Source: UBA6921 sp031363085 (GTDB taxonomy: Bacteria > Pseudomonadota > Gammaproteobacteria > SG8-11). Taken from it: a DNA stretch of 64,000 nucleotides. The stretch lies in assembly GCA_031363085.1 (NCBI GenBank), contig JANLTU010000110.1:1-64000 (forward strand), read 5' to 3'. The position numbers and the translations under genes are program-made. Shown piece after piece: positions 50,379 through 58,408 of the stretch (positions are counted from its first letter, which is position 1; every line of letters starts with the position of its first letter). The notes beneath the pieces were generated by a model that worked only from the letters and a program-made list of their open reading frames with translations, was not told the DNA's origin and did not search any database.

Positions 50379-52457
50379 GTGATCAAATTTATTCGAACGT
50401 CTTATTTCGGCAAGTACAAAGAAATTGTCTTGGCGGTAGCGCTGTTCTTGCTGTTCGATTTAGCTGTTTTGCTGCTTAATTTTTATATCTCGCTTCAGAT
50501 TTCGTCGGACGCAATGGCCATCAATCTTGCGGGGCGGCAACGCATGTTGTCGCAGCGTATGACGAAAGAATTATTAATTGCGACACAAGATGCCGTCCAA
50601 GGAGAAATAAAGTCTTCCAGTCTCGTCGATCTGCGTAAAACAGTTACGCTGTTTGACGGCACACTTACCGCCTTCGAACACGGGGGTAGGGTGCCGGGTG
50701 GTAACAGTAAACCGGTGTTCTTGAAGGCAGTGTCTACACTAGGAGCCCGGGTATTAGTCGCCGAGGCAAACGAAGCTTGGCTTCCGCTGAAGAGCGCGAT
50801 AGCGCCCTTCATGAGTGATGATACCCGGTCGATCCCGCTAATGTCGAAAGCGCTCGAATACGCAGTGCGTGTTGCGCGCGAACGCGATGCACAGCTATTG
50901 ACATTGATGAACGATCTGACTATGCAACTGGAAGATGCCGCCCGTGCCAAGGCCGACCGCCTGCGCTTAGTACAAACTGGGGGGATTGCTCTGGCGTTGC
51001 TGAATTTCGTTTTCATCTTGTTCAAATTTATCGCGCGCTTGCGCGCTACCGACCGCAAAGTTGAAATTGCGCAAACGGAAACTGCCGACATTCTAGGCAC
51101 CGTCAAGGAAGGATTGTTTCTGCTTGATGCGGAGTTTAAATTCGGCACACAGTATTCTGCCTCGCTGGCCACCATCCTTGGTGGTGAAGTTACGCCAGGA
51201 GATGATTTCCGCGAGTTGCTGCGCCAAATAGTGCACCCGGACGTATTTCCGTCAGCGCTCGACTACATCAACTTGTTGTTTGGCGACCGCATCAAGGAAG
51301 CACTGGTGCTCGAACTCAATCCGCTCCAATCCATTGAAGTGATAGCGCCAGGCCAAGATAAAATATCGACACGGCGCTTTCTGACGCTGCAATTCAATCG
51401 CGTATTGCATGGTCAGGATGTACCTCATTTATTGGTGACCGTGTCGGATGTGACCGATCAAGTGGTGTTAGAGCGCGAGCTGGCGGCGGAAAAAAAGAAG
51501 AGTAAGGCGGAAATTGCAGTGTTGTTGGATCTGCTGAAAGTGGATGTATCAACGCTTAATTTGTTTCTCACTACGACGGAGAAAACGCTGCTTGATGTCA
51601 ACGAACAATTGCTTAGCGTCAAAGGGAACGAGCGCGATATGCGCTTCATGATTGCAAATATATTTCGCAAAATTCACACCGTGAAGGGCGACGCCGCCGC
51701 GTTGGGCTTGCGCGCCTTTGAGGACCTTGCGCATCAGTTCGAAACTTTGCTGGCGCGACTCCGGGATAAGGGTACGGTCACTGGTGACGATTTGATTGCC
51801 GTGCCACTTCCGCTGGACGAACTATTTGAACGGATGACAGTGGTTCGTGATCTCGCCAGCCGGCTAGCCGGATTCCATGATGCGTTTGTGCAGCAACCCG
51901 GAAGCACCGGTATGGTCGACGACTTGATGCGACTTGCGCAGCGCATCGCAACTGATCATGGCAAAGAAGTACATGTGGACGCTGATCTTGATTCACTCGA
52001 TAATCTTCCCGCTGCCGTTCAAGCCGACCTCACGACCGTGGTCGTGCAACTGTTGCGTAATGCTATTGTTCACGGCATCGAGCCCGTCGCCGAGCGCGTG
52101 GTACAAGAAAAATCTCCGATTGGCAGTATTTACATTGCGCTAAAATGCGCAGCGGAAGGCGAGTATGAATTAAACCTCCGTGACGATGGCTGCGGATTGA
52201 TCCCGCAGCGCATTAAAACCGCCTTGGTTGAATCGGGTCGCTACACAGCGGCGCAGCTTGAAGATTACGACGATAAACAAATCATCACGAGAATTTTCGA
52301 CTCAGGATTCAGCACCGCGCTGCGGGCGGATCGCGATGCAGGTCATGGCGTCGGCATGGATGTCGTGAAACAGATCCTCCTGCGGCTCGGCGCGCACCTA
52401 CGCATTAAAACCCGCGAAAATACCTACACGCAGTTCTGCATTCGGTTTGCGGTGTAA
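50379..52457 (+). CDS. PilJ-N / Hpt / CheA-type ATPase membrane sensor
   Basis: A 692-residue membrane signalling protein of unusual make-up. Two transmembrane helices (about 17-40 and 203-222) frame a periplasmic PilJ/NarX-type helical sensor starting at INLAGRQRMLSQRMTKELLI. Then a PAS-like region (about 235-375), a coiled segment, an Hpt domain with likely phosphorylated His in IFRKIHTVKGDAAALGL near residue 435, and a HATPase region with VVQLLRNAIVHGIEP, LRDDGCGL and GHGVGMDVVKQILL. The CheW-binding domain of CheA and a receiver are missing, so it cannot be an ordinary chemotaxis kinase. GTG start after AGGGAAGG. Sits alone between lon and hupB. Confidence 0.8.
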   Translation: MIKFIRTSYFGKYKEIVLAVALFLLFDLAVLLLNFYISLQISSDAMAINLAGRQRMLSQRMTKELLIATQDAVQGEIKSSSLVDLRKTVTLFDGTLTAFEHGGRVPGGNSKPVFLKAVSTLGARVLVAEANEAWLPLKSAIAPFMSDDTRSIPLMSKALEYAVRVARERDAQLLTLMNDLTMQLEDAARAKADRLRLVQTGGIALALLNFVFILFKFIARLRATDRKVEIAQTETADILGTVKEGLFLLDAEFKFGTQYSASLATILGGEVTPGDDFRELLRQIVHPDVFPSALDYINLLFGDRIKEALVLELNPLQSIEVIAPGQDKISTRRFLTLQFNRVLHGQDVPHLLVTVSDVTDQVVLERELAAEKKKSKAEIAVLLDLLKVDVSTLNLFLTTTEKTLLDVNEQLLSVKGNERDMRFMIANIFRKIHTVKGDAAALGLRAFEDLAHQFETLLARLRDKGTVTGDDLIAVPLPLDELFERMTVVRDLASRLAGFHDAFVQQPGSTGMVDDLMRLAQRIATDHGKEVHVDADLDSLDNLPAAVQADLTTVVVQLLRNAIVHGIEPVAERVVQEKSPIGSIYIALKCAAEGEYELNLRDDGCGLIPQRIKTALVESGRYTAAQLEDYDDKQIITRIFDSGFSTALRADRDAGHGVGMDVVKQILLRLGAHLRIKTRENTYTQFCIRFAV

Positions 52458-52599
52458 TTGTGGCGCACTCCAAACCCATGTGGCAACATCACTGGCGGTG
52501 GGAATAAAGCAGGGAGTGATTCCCACAGGATGGCAGTGACGATGACCGATCTCACACGCAAATATAAAAACTTGCAGCTAACATGTTGCCTAAGTTTGC

Positions 52600-52629
52600 T
52601 TGACACCGCTTTCTGTCCGTTGGTATAAA
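52600..52629 (+). promoter_or_regulatory. sigma70 promoter of hupB
   Basis: Consensus TTGACA, 18-base spacer, TATAAA, about 90 bases before the hupB start. Confidence 0.75.
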
Positions 52630-52718
52630 GCCCGAGCTAATCTGGCCGCCTTCAAATGGCGGCTTCATTTTTCGCAGTAAATAAATTCCGTGGCGTGTAC
52701 CTTGAAGAGGGGAACAAT

Positions 52719-52991
52719 GTGAACAAATCCGAACTCATCGATGTTATTGCCCAATCCGCCGACCTTCCGAAAGCACAGGCTGGTCGCGTATTGGATTCTG
52801 TAATTGATGCGATTACCCAGACCTTGATCAAAGGTGACCAAGTCACGGTTGCCGGCTTTGGCACATTCTCAGTTCGCAGTCGCGCCGCGCGTACCGGTCG
52901 TAATCCGCAGACCGGTGCAGCGATCAGTATCAAAGCTTCCAAAGTGCCGAGCTTCAAAGCTGGCAAAGCACTCAAGGATGCCGTAAACTAG
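52719..52991 (+). CDS. hupB: DNA-binding protein HU-beta
   Basis: Nucleoid protein that bends DNA, 90 residues as expected. [20 protein letters not shown] begins the helical dimerisation part and [20 protein letters not shown] the DNA-binding arm with the conserved RNPQTG tip. Translation starts at GTG 52719 after AGAGGGG; an ATG two bases earlier is out of frame and immediately followed by a stop. tRNA-Val begins 18 bases after the stop, so the genes may share a transcript. Confidence 0.96.
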   Translation: MNKSELIDVIAQSADLPKAQAGRVLDSVIDAITQTLIKGDQVTVAGFGTFSVRSRAARTGRNPQTGAAISIKASKVPSFKAGKALKDAVN

Positions 52992-53009
52992 CGCGCTTTC
53001 CGCAGCATG

Positions 53010-53085
53010 GGGTGCTTAGCTCAGCTGGGAGAGCATCGCCCTTACAAGGCGAGGGTCGGGGGTTCGATCCCCTCAGCACCCACCA
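53010..53085 (+). tRNA. tRNA-Val (TAC)
   Basis: Acceptor GGGTGCT/AGCACCC, anticodon loop CTTACAA, discriminator A, encoded CCA. Confidence 0.95.
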
Positions 53086-53093
53086 GGGTTTTA

Positions 53094-53170
53094 GGAGTGG
53101 TAGTTCAGTTGGTTAGAATACCTGCCTGTCACGCAGGGGGTCGCGGGTTCGAGTCCCGTCCACTCCGCCA
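53094..53170 (+). tRNA. tRNA-Asp (GTC)
   Basis: Acceptor GGAGTGG/CCACTCC, anticodon loop CTGTCAC, discriminator G, encoded CCA. Eight bases after tRNA-Val. Confidence 0.95.
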
Positions 53171-53186
53171 CTCATTAAATAGCGAG

Positions 53187-53216
53187 GGCGCTCCGGGATT
53201 TTGGAGCGCCTTTTTT
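53187..53216 (+). terminator. Terminator after the tRNA pair
   Basis: GGCGCTCC, eight-base loop, GGAGCGCC and six T. It ends the hupB-tRNA transcript before ppiD. Confidence 0.92.
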
Positions 53217-53253
53217 ATTGCCGATTATCAACACGTCACAAGGTTGCGTTGCC

Positions 53254-55158
53254 ATGCTTGAATACATTCGTGAACGGGCACAAGGATGGTTCGCCTGGAT
53301 CATCATCGGAATGCTGATCATTCCGTTTGCGCTCTGGGGAATCAATTCGTATTTTGACGGTGGTAGCGCAGCGGTGGTCGCCAACGTCAACGGCACTGAC
53401 ATTCCTCTGCGCGAGTACGAAGACCTGCGCCAGCAACAGCGTGAGCGTGTGCGTTCCATGCTCGGCGCCAGTGCCAATGCGGAGCTGATCGAGTCTTTGG
53501 TGAAGCCGCGCGATATTCTGGACGGTGTGATTGAGCGTGAATTACTCATGCAAGCGGCCAAGAAAGCAGGTTACCACGTCGGTGATGCGCTGCTGGCCGA
53601 ACAGATCAAGGGTGAAGAAGGTTTCCAGCGCGAGGGGCAATTCTCCAAGCAAATCTATGAGCAATATATTCGCTCGCAAGGACTGACTTCCGCCGGCTTT
53701 GAAGCGCGCATGGCGCGCTCAATGCTGCTTGGGCAGCTTAATGCGGGTGTGCTCGACAGCGCGCTGGTTTCGAAAAAAGATGTCGAAAGTTATATTCGCT
53801 TGCGCGACCAGAAGCGCGAGTTGGGTTACATGATCATTCCAGTCGCGCAATTTGAAGCAGCGGCGACGGCGGCAGATGACAAGGTCAAAGACTATTACGA
53901 ACGAAATCGCGATAAGTTCGTACAGCCTGAAGAAGTAAGCGTTGAATATGTCGAGATCCAATCCACCGATCTGCTGGGCAAGGTCAGTGTTACGGAAGCC
54001 GAGCTGAAGCAATATTACGACGAGCAAAAAGATCAGTTTGGCGTAGGTGAAGAACGTCGCACGCGCCACATTTTGATTGCGGCAGACAAAGTTAAAGATC
54101 CGACCGGTGAGAAAGGACTGGCACGGGCGCAAGACCTGCTGGCACGTGTGAAAAAAGGTGAGTCCTTTGAAGACTTGGCGAAGAAAAACTCCGAAGACCC
54201 AGGCTCTGCAAGCGGCGGCGGCGATCTAGGCTTTTTGTCCCACGACCAAATGGACAAGGCATTTGCCGAAGCGGCATTTGCATTAAAGCAAGGTGAAGTC
54301 AGTGCGCCGGTAAAAACTTCTTACGGCTATCATCTGATCAAGGTTGAAGAGATTCGAGCCGGTTCGCAAAAGCCCTTCGAACAAGTGCGCGGCGATATCG
54401 AACAACGCGTAAAAAACAAAAAAGCCGATGCGCAGTTTTTCGAGCGTTCGGAAACCTTGGCGACCACGGCCTACGAAAAACCTGATTCCTTGCAACCGGC
54501 TGCCGATCAGTTGGGACTGAAGATTCAAACCACGGGCTTCTTTGGCAAGCGCGGTGGCCCGGGGATTGCGAGCAATCCCAAAGTGGCGGCGGCAGCATTT
54601 AAAGAAGAGGTTTTAAAGAAGGGGCTCAACAGCGAGCCGGTCGAGGTCGGGCCGAATCATATCGTCGTGTTGCGCATGAAGGAGCACAAGCCGGAAGCGC
54701 AGCGCACCTTGGATGACGTGCGGCCTCAAGTCGTTGCTGCGGTGAAGCGCGAGTTCGCCACGCAGCAAGCTGAACAGGTCGGCAAGGTCGCGCTCAAACG
54801 CATTGATGCGGGCGAGGATCCGTTGGTAGTTGCCAAAGAATTAAAGACCGAATGGAAGACCGCGACCGCCGGCCGCAACGAGGCGGCCTTGGATCGAACC
54901 CTGGTCGAGCATGTGTTTAAACTGGTGCGGCCCGACAGCGGCAAGGCCACCGGCAGTGGCCTGCGCATGGGCAATGGCGATTATGCGGTGCTGCGTCTCA
55001 CTGGGGTGAAAGACGGCGATCCAACTCAGATCGACGACACGCAAAAGAAATCCATCACCAAGACGCTTGCTGACGGTGCGGCGGACAGCGAATTTTCCGC
55101 GCTGTTGGAGAGCATTAAAAAGAGCGCGAAAATCGCACGTTACGAAACTAAATTGTAA
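53254..55158 (+). CDS. ppiD: Periplasmic folding chaperone PpiD
   Basis: Inner-membrane-anchored periplasmic chaperone at the Sec translocon exit, 634 residues. One N-terminal transmembrane helix (WFAWIIIGMLIIPFALWGI, about residues 12-30), SurA-like N-terminal chaperone domain, a parvulin domain near 270-360 (RRTRHILIAADKVKDP, EDPGSASGGGDLGFLS), and a C-terminal SurA-like part. ATG 53254 starts the anchor MLEYIRERAQGW typical of PpiD. Parvulin activity may be low, as in E. coli. A terminator follows. Confidence 0.93.
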   Translation: MLEYIRERAQGWFAWIIIGMLIIPFALWGINSYFDGGSAAVVANVNGTDIPLREYEDLRQQQRERVRSMLGASANAELIESLVKPRDILDGVIERELLMQAAKKAGYHVGDALLAEQIKGEEGFQREGQFSKQIYEQYIRSQGLTSAGFEARMARSMLLGQLNAGVLDSALVSKKDVESYIRLRDQKRELGYMIIPVAQFEAAATAADDKVKDYYERNRDKFVQPEEVSVEYVEIQSTDLLGKVSVTEAELKQYYDEQKDQFGVGEERRTRHILIAADKVKDPTGEKGLARAQDLLARVKKGESFEDLAKKNSEDPGSASGGGDLGFLSHDQMDKAFAEAAFALKQGEVSAPVKTSYGYHLIKVEEIRAGSQKPFEQVRGDIEQRVKNKKADAQFFERSETLATTAYEKPDSLQPAADQLGLKIQTTGFFGKRGGPGIASNPKVAAAAFKEEVLKKGLNSEPVEVGPNHIVVLRMKEHKPEAQRTLDDVRPQVVAAVKREFATQQAEQVGKVALKRIDAGEDPLVVAKELKTEWKTATAGRNEAALDRTLVEHVFKLVRPDSGKATGSGLRMGNGDYAVLRLTGVKDGDPTQIDDTQKKSITKTLADGAADSEFSALLESIKKSAKIARYETKL

Positions 55159-55172
55159 ATTTTTCTTCAGCT

Positions 55173-55215
55173 AAAAGGCTCGTTGGAATACTGTTCCGGC
55201 GAGCCTTTTGTTTTT
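55173..55215 (+). terminator. Terminator after ppiD
   Basis: AAAAGGCTCG and CGAGCCTTTT with a 17-base loop, then TTTTGTTTTT. Confidence 0.75.
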
Positions 55216-55233
55216 GCAAATGCGGAGCGAAAA

Positions 55234-55929
55234 ATGAAAAGACCAGCGAGCTTGCTTTTGTGTTTTGTAATTACCTTGGCCAGTGTCAGTTGTGCGACCG
55301 ACGAGTTCGGCAACCGACGTCCACTGACCAGCGCCGAGCGGGGAGCGATGATCGGCGTGGGTGCGGGTGCTTTAGTCGGCTATCTTGCGCGGAAGGATCA
55401 CAAAGGCAAGGGCGCGCTAATCGGGGCGGTAGGCGGTGGGCTGGCCGGCGGTGCCGTGGGCGCCTATATGGACAGCCAGCGCAAAGATCTGGAGAAAGTG
55501 CTTGCCGCTGAAGTCAGCTCCGGTGCCGTCAAGATCGAGAAAAAAGACCAAGACACGTTGATGGTCACGATGACCGCGCACACCTCGTTCGATTCCAACT
55601 CGTCTGAAATCAAACCGGCATTTCACAGCACCTTGGATAAAATCGCCGAGGTACTGGTGCGCTACGGAAAAACTTACCTTGTGATCATTGGACACACCGA
55701 CGATGTCGGTACGTCAGAATATAACCAAGCGCTGTCCCAGCGCCGCTCGGGAGCGGTGCGTGAATATCTGCAAAACCAGGGTGTCGTTCCGCAGCGCCTG
55801 GAAGCCTTGGGGAAAGGCGAGACCGAGCCACGGGCAGCGAACAAAATAGAAGAAGGCCGCAGTTTGAATCGCCGCGTGGAAATCCTGGTCGAGCCGGTGG
55901 TACACGAGTCCGCTCAGGGGACGAACTAA
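55234..55929 (+). CDS. OmpA-family lipoprotein with glycine zipper
   Basis: A 231-residue outer-membrane lipoprotein. The signal peptide ends in the lipobox ASVSC near residue 20. A glycine-rich membrane-associated segment (about 40-80: GAMIGVGAGALVGYL, GALIGAVGGGLAGGAVGAYM) is followed by an OmpA/MotB peptidoglycan-binding domain (about 110-225) with IIGHTDDVGTSEYNQALSQR, RSGAVREYL, and LNRRVEILVEP. Both the Asp and Arg residues that contact peptidoglycan are present. It anchors the outer membrane to the wall. YiaD-like arrangement. Confidence 0.9.
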   Translation: MKRPASLLLCFVITLASVSCATDEFGNRRPLTSAERGAMIGVGAGALVGYLARKDHKGKGALIGAVGGGLAGGAVGAYMDSQRKDLEKVLAAEVSSGAVKIEKKDQDTLMVTMTAHTSFDSNSSEIKPAFHSTLDKIAEVLVRYGKTYLVIIGHTDDVGTSEYNQALSQRRSGAVREYLQNQGVVPQRLEALGKGETEPRAANKIEEGRSLNRRVEILVEPVVHESAQGTN

Positions 55930-55938
55930 ACTGCGGGA

Positions 55939-56457
55939 TTAATCGCGGCGCACATGCTTGACAATAAATGCCGCAACCTGCTCGGGGCGGTCGATGTCCA
56001 GGCGTGTGATCTTCGCCGCAAGTTGCGTTGCCTTGTCGCAGGCAATCGCGATAATGTCATGATCCGTGTCGCACAGCAGCGGATGCCCTAGTTTTGCGCG
56101 ATGCACTTCAATTTTTGGCATCACCTCGTGTTTAAAGCCTTCGACCAGAATCAAGTCCAGACGTGTTTGATCCAGATGCTCAAGTAGGGCATCGAGTTGC
56201 GGATCGTGCGCCCCACCTTCATTTTCTACCACTAAGGCCCAACGCTGCGAAGACGCGACCAGCATTTGGCGGGCGCCGGCCTTGCGTAGCACATAGCTGT
56301 CTTTGCCGGGTTGGTCGATGTCGAAATTATGATGCGCGTGTTTGATCATGCCCACGCGCAGGTGCTGGGCCACCAACAAGGGCAGCACGGCTGACAATAA
56401 GGTGGTTTTACCCACGCCGCTGAATCCGGCAAAACCTAATAAGGGCAGCGGTGTCAT
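55939..56457 (-). CDS. mobB: Molybdopterin-guanine dinucleotide biosynthesis adaptor MobB
   Basis: GTP-binding helper protein that supports attachment of GMP to molybdopterin, 172 residues. Walker A is GFSGVGKTTLL near residue 11; HAHHNFDIDQPGKDSYVLRK and LILVEGFKHEVMPKIEVHR are standard MobB blocks. It follows mobA on the minus strand after about 20 bases. The genome therefore probably uses bis-MGD enzymes such as formate dehydrogenase or nitrate reductase, none of which is in the window. Confidence 0.93.
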   Translation of the reverse strand: MTPLPLLGFAGFSGVGKTTLLSAVLPLLVAQHLRVGMIKHAHHNFDIDQPGKDSYVLRKAGARQMLVASSQRWALVVENEGGAHDPQLDALLEHLDQTRLDLILVEGFKHEVMPKIEVHRAKLGHPLLCDTDHDIIAIACDKATQLAAKITRLDIDRPEQVAAFIVKHVRRD

Positions 56458-56480
56458 AGGCTTCCACTCGAAAGTGTTTG

Positions 56481-57080
56481 CTAACGCGATTTAAACCCGG
56501 TGATATCCGCCGGTGTGTTGAGATTGACGAAGCTGTTCGCACACTCGGAAAAGTCAGCGGTGCAGCAGCCGATACCTTGCAGCCACGTTTCCATTTTATA
56601 TTCGCCGGCGCGCAAAGTGCGGCGTAATTCATCGCGCAGGCTGGTGTGCAGCAACGCAAATGCCGGTTGTGCGCGCGCGCCGTCGTGCGCCATGCAGGCG
56701 CGGCTGCGACTGCGGTGCAACTGCAACAGTAAGCGCGCCACCAAGTCCGTGGGCAAGCGCGGGGCATCACACGGCACCGTGACGATGTAGTCGGTGGTCG
56801 TGTACGTCAAAGCACTTAAAATTCCCGCCAACGGGCCGGCGTAATCTTGCGTGTCTGACATGTGTTCATCGCTGATGACGGCGAAACCATAGCGCGCATA
56901 TTTGTCATGATGGCGATTGGCGCTGATGATAATAAGCGGCACTTGCGGCCGGAGCCGGCGCAGTACGTGCTCGACCAGGGGTTTTCCATTCAAGGTGACC
57001 AAGCCTTTGTCGACGCCCCCCATGCGCATGCCGCGCCCGCCCGCCAGGATCACGCCGGTGATGTTGGTGAGCGCCATCAT
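56481..57080 (-). CDS. mobA: Molybdenum cofactor guanylyltransferase MobA
   Basis: Transfers GMP from GTP to molybdopterin to form the guanine dinucleotide cofactor. The 199-residue protein has the nucleotidyltransferase loop VILAGGRGMRMGGVDKGLVT at the start and VTVPCDAPRLPTDL with the metal-binding Asp in the middle. The frame is open up to 57182; ATG 57080 (or 57077) overlaps the stop of the FGGY kinase gene (ATGA), so all three genes form one operon. Confidence 0.93.
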   Translation of the reverse strand: MMALTNITGVILAGGRGMRMGGVDKGLVTLNGKPLVEHVLRRLRPQVPLIIISANRHHDKYARYGFAVISDEHMSDTQDYAGPLAGILSALTYTTTDYIVTVPCDAPRLPTDLVARLLLQLHRSRSRACMAHDGARAQPAFALLHTSLRDELRRTLRAGEYKMETWLQGIGCCTADFSECANSFVNLNTPADITGFKSR

Positions 57081-58357
57081 TGCACACCGCGCAATGCTAA
57101 CAATGCAGCACCGTAGGCGGCCTGCTGATGTTCGGGCGTGAGCATGGGAACCTCTAACAAGCGTGCGCGCAGCTTCGTCCACGCGTGGTTCTGCGCGCCG
57201 CCGCCGACGCTGCGTATCGAGGTTGGACGCGGCGCGCCAAGCTGCGCGAGTACTTGGTAGCCGCGTTGTTCGATGCGTGCGATGCCTTCGAGCAGACCTT
57301 GAAAAAACGTCACGTCGTCGCGCGGGCGCGGCGTTAAACGTGGCGCGTGGTTAGGATCGTTGTACGGGAAACGTTCACCGGGGGCGAGCAGCGGGTAGTA
57401 GTCCAGGCCGGTGGGGGTATCCGGATTCACTTGAGGTGTCATCGCCGCCATCTGCGCGTCGCTGAAGAAACTGCGTAGCACCGCGCCGCCGCTGTTGGAG
57501 CCCGCGCCGACCAGCCAGCGTTTGCCCAGTGGCTGGCTGTAGACGCCATGTTCGGGGGCAAACACCGGTTGCTCGGCAATTACCTTGACCACCAGCGTTG
57601 AGCCTAACGATGTGACCGCCTCACCGGCGGCATTCGCGCCGGTGGCGATAATCGCAGCGGTGCTGTCTGAGGTTCCCGCGACGATTTGCGTCGTGGGCGG
57701 CAATCCTAATTCCAGCGCCGCCTGCAAGGTGAGGGTGCCGATGCGCGTGCCTGGTTCGACCACCTGCGGCAACCATTGCGTGCGCAAGCCTAGCGCGTGC
57801 AGCCACGCAGGCCAGCGTTTGGCCTGCACGTCGTAGCCGGTTTTTAGCGCATTGTTTTCATCGGTGATGTCGTAGCGCCCGCACAAGCGGCCGACCACCC
57901 AGTCGGCGTGATGCAGCGCGTGCCGCACCTGCGCGGTGTCGGTGTGATGTTGCAACCACAGTAATTTGGCAAGACCTGACGCTGTACCATGCGCAGCGGA
58001 ATTACGCGGTGCGTGCAATGCAAGTGCGCGCGCTTCGTCAACGGCGCGCGCGTCGTTGTACATCAGCGCGGGAGTGAGCGGCTGGCCGTGTGCGTCGGCG
58101 AGCAATAGCGTGCCGGAGGTTGCATCCAGCGCGAGCGCGCAGACTTGGCGTGCTTCGACTTGGCGCAGCAGGGCCTTGATCACCGCGAGCGTGCCTTGCC
58201 ACCACAGTGCGGGAGGCTGTTCGACGTTAACGCCGGCGCGTATCGGCGCAGCGTAAGCGAACTCGGCCCGTCCGTGCACGGCGCCGTGTTCATCAATCGC
58301 CACGACGCGGCAACCCGAGGTGCCAAGGTCGAGGCCGAGGTAGAGATCAGGTTTCAT
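57077..58357 (-). CDS. FGGY-family carbohydrate kinase, D-ribulokinase-like
   Basis: Sugar kinase of 426 residues with ASKHA fold: phosphate loop LGLDLGTSGCRVVAID at the start, ALDATSGTLLLADAHG, the catalytic Asp region ADWVVGRLCGRYDITDENNA, and SVGGGAQNHAWTKLRARLLE for ATP binding near 375. It is shorter than xylulokinase (about 480-500) and equals the length of the Synechococcus D-ribulose kinase/AtXK-1 type as I recall it. Its stop overlaps mobA, yet its role has no obvious link to molybdenum cofactor. Substrate is inferred only. Confidence 0.8.
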   Translation of the reverse strand: MKPDLYLGLDLGTSGCRVVAIDEHGAVHGRAEFAYAAPIRAGVNVEQPPALWWQGTLAVIKALLRQVEARQVCALALDATSGTLLLADAHGQPLTPALMYNDARAVDEARALALHAPRNSAAHGTASGLAKLLWLQHHTDTAQVRHALHHADWVVGRLCGRYDITDENNALKTGYDVQAKRWPAWLHALGLRTQWLPQVVEPGTRIGTLTLQAALELGLPPTTQIVAGTSDSTAAIIATGANAAGEAVTSLGSTLVVKVIAEQPVFAPEHGVYSQPLGKRWLVGAGSNSGGAVLRSFFSDAQMAAMTPQVNPDTPTGLDYYPLLAPGERFPYNDPNHAPRLTPRPRDDVTFFQGLLEGIARIEQRGYQVLAQLGAPRPTSIRSVGGGAQNHAWTKLRARLLEVPMLTPEHQQAAYGAALLALRGVQ

Positions 58358-58408
58358 TGTATCCGTCGCGTGTCCCGGTCGTGACCCAAGATCGAAGGGA
58401 GCTGGGCG

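Noticed and set aside
50379..52457. Classical NarX nitrate sensor or PilJ receptor
   Set aside because: It lacks HisKA, the NarX kinase core and the methyl-accepting signalling domain; instead it has Hpt and CheA-like ATPase.
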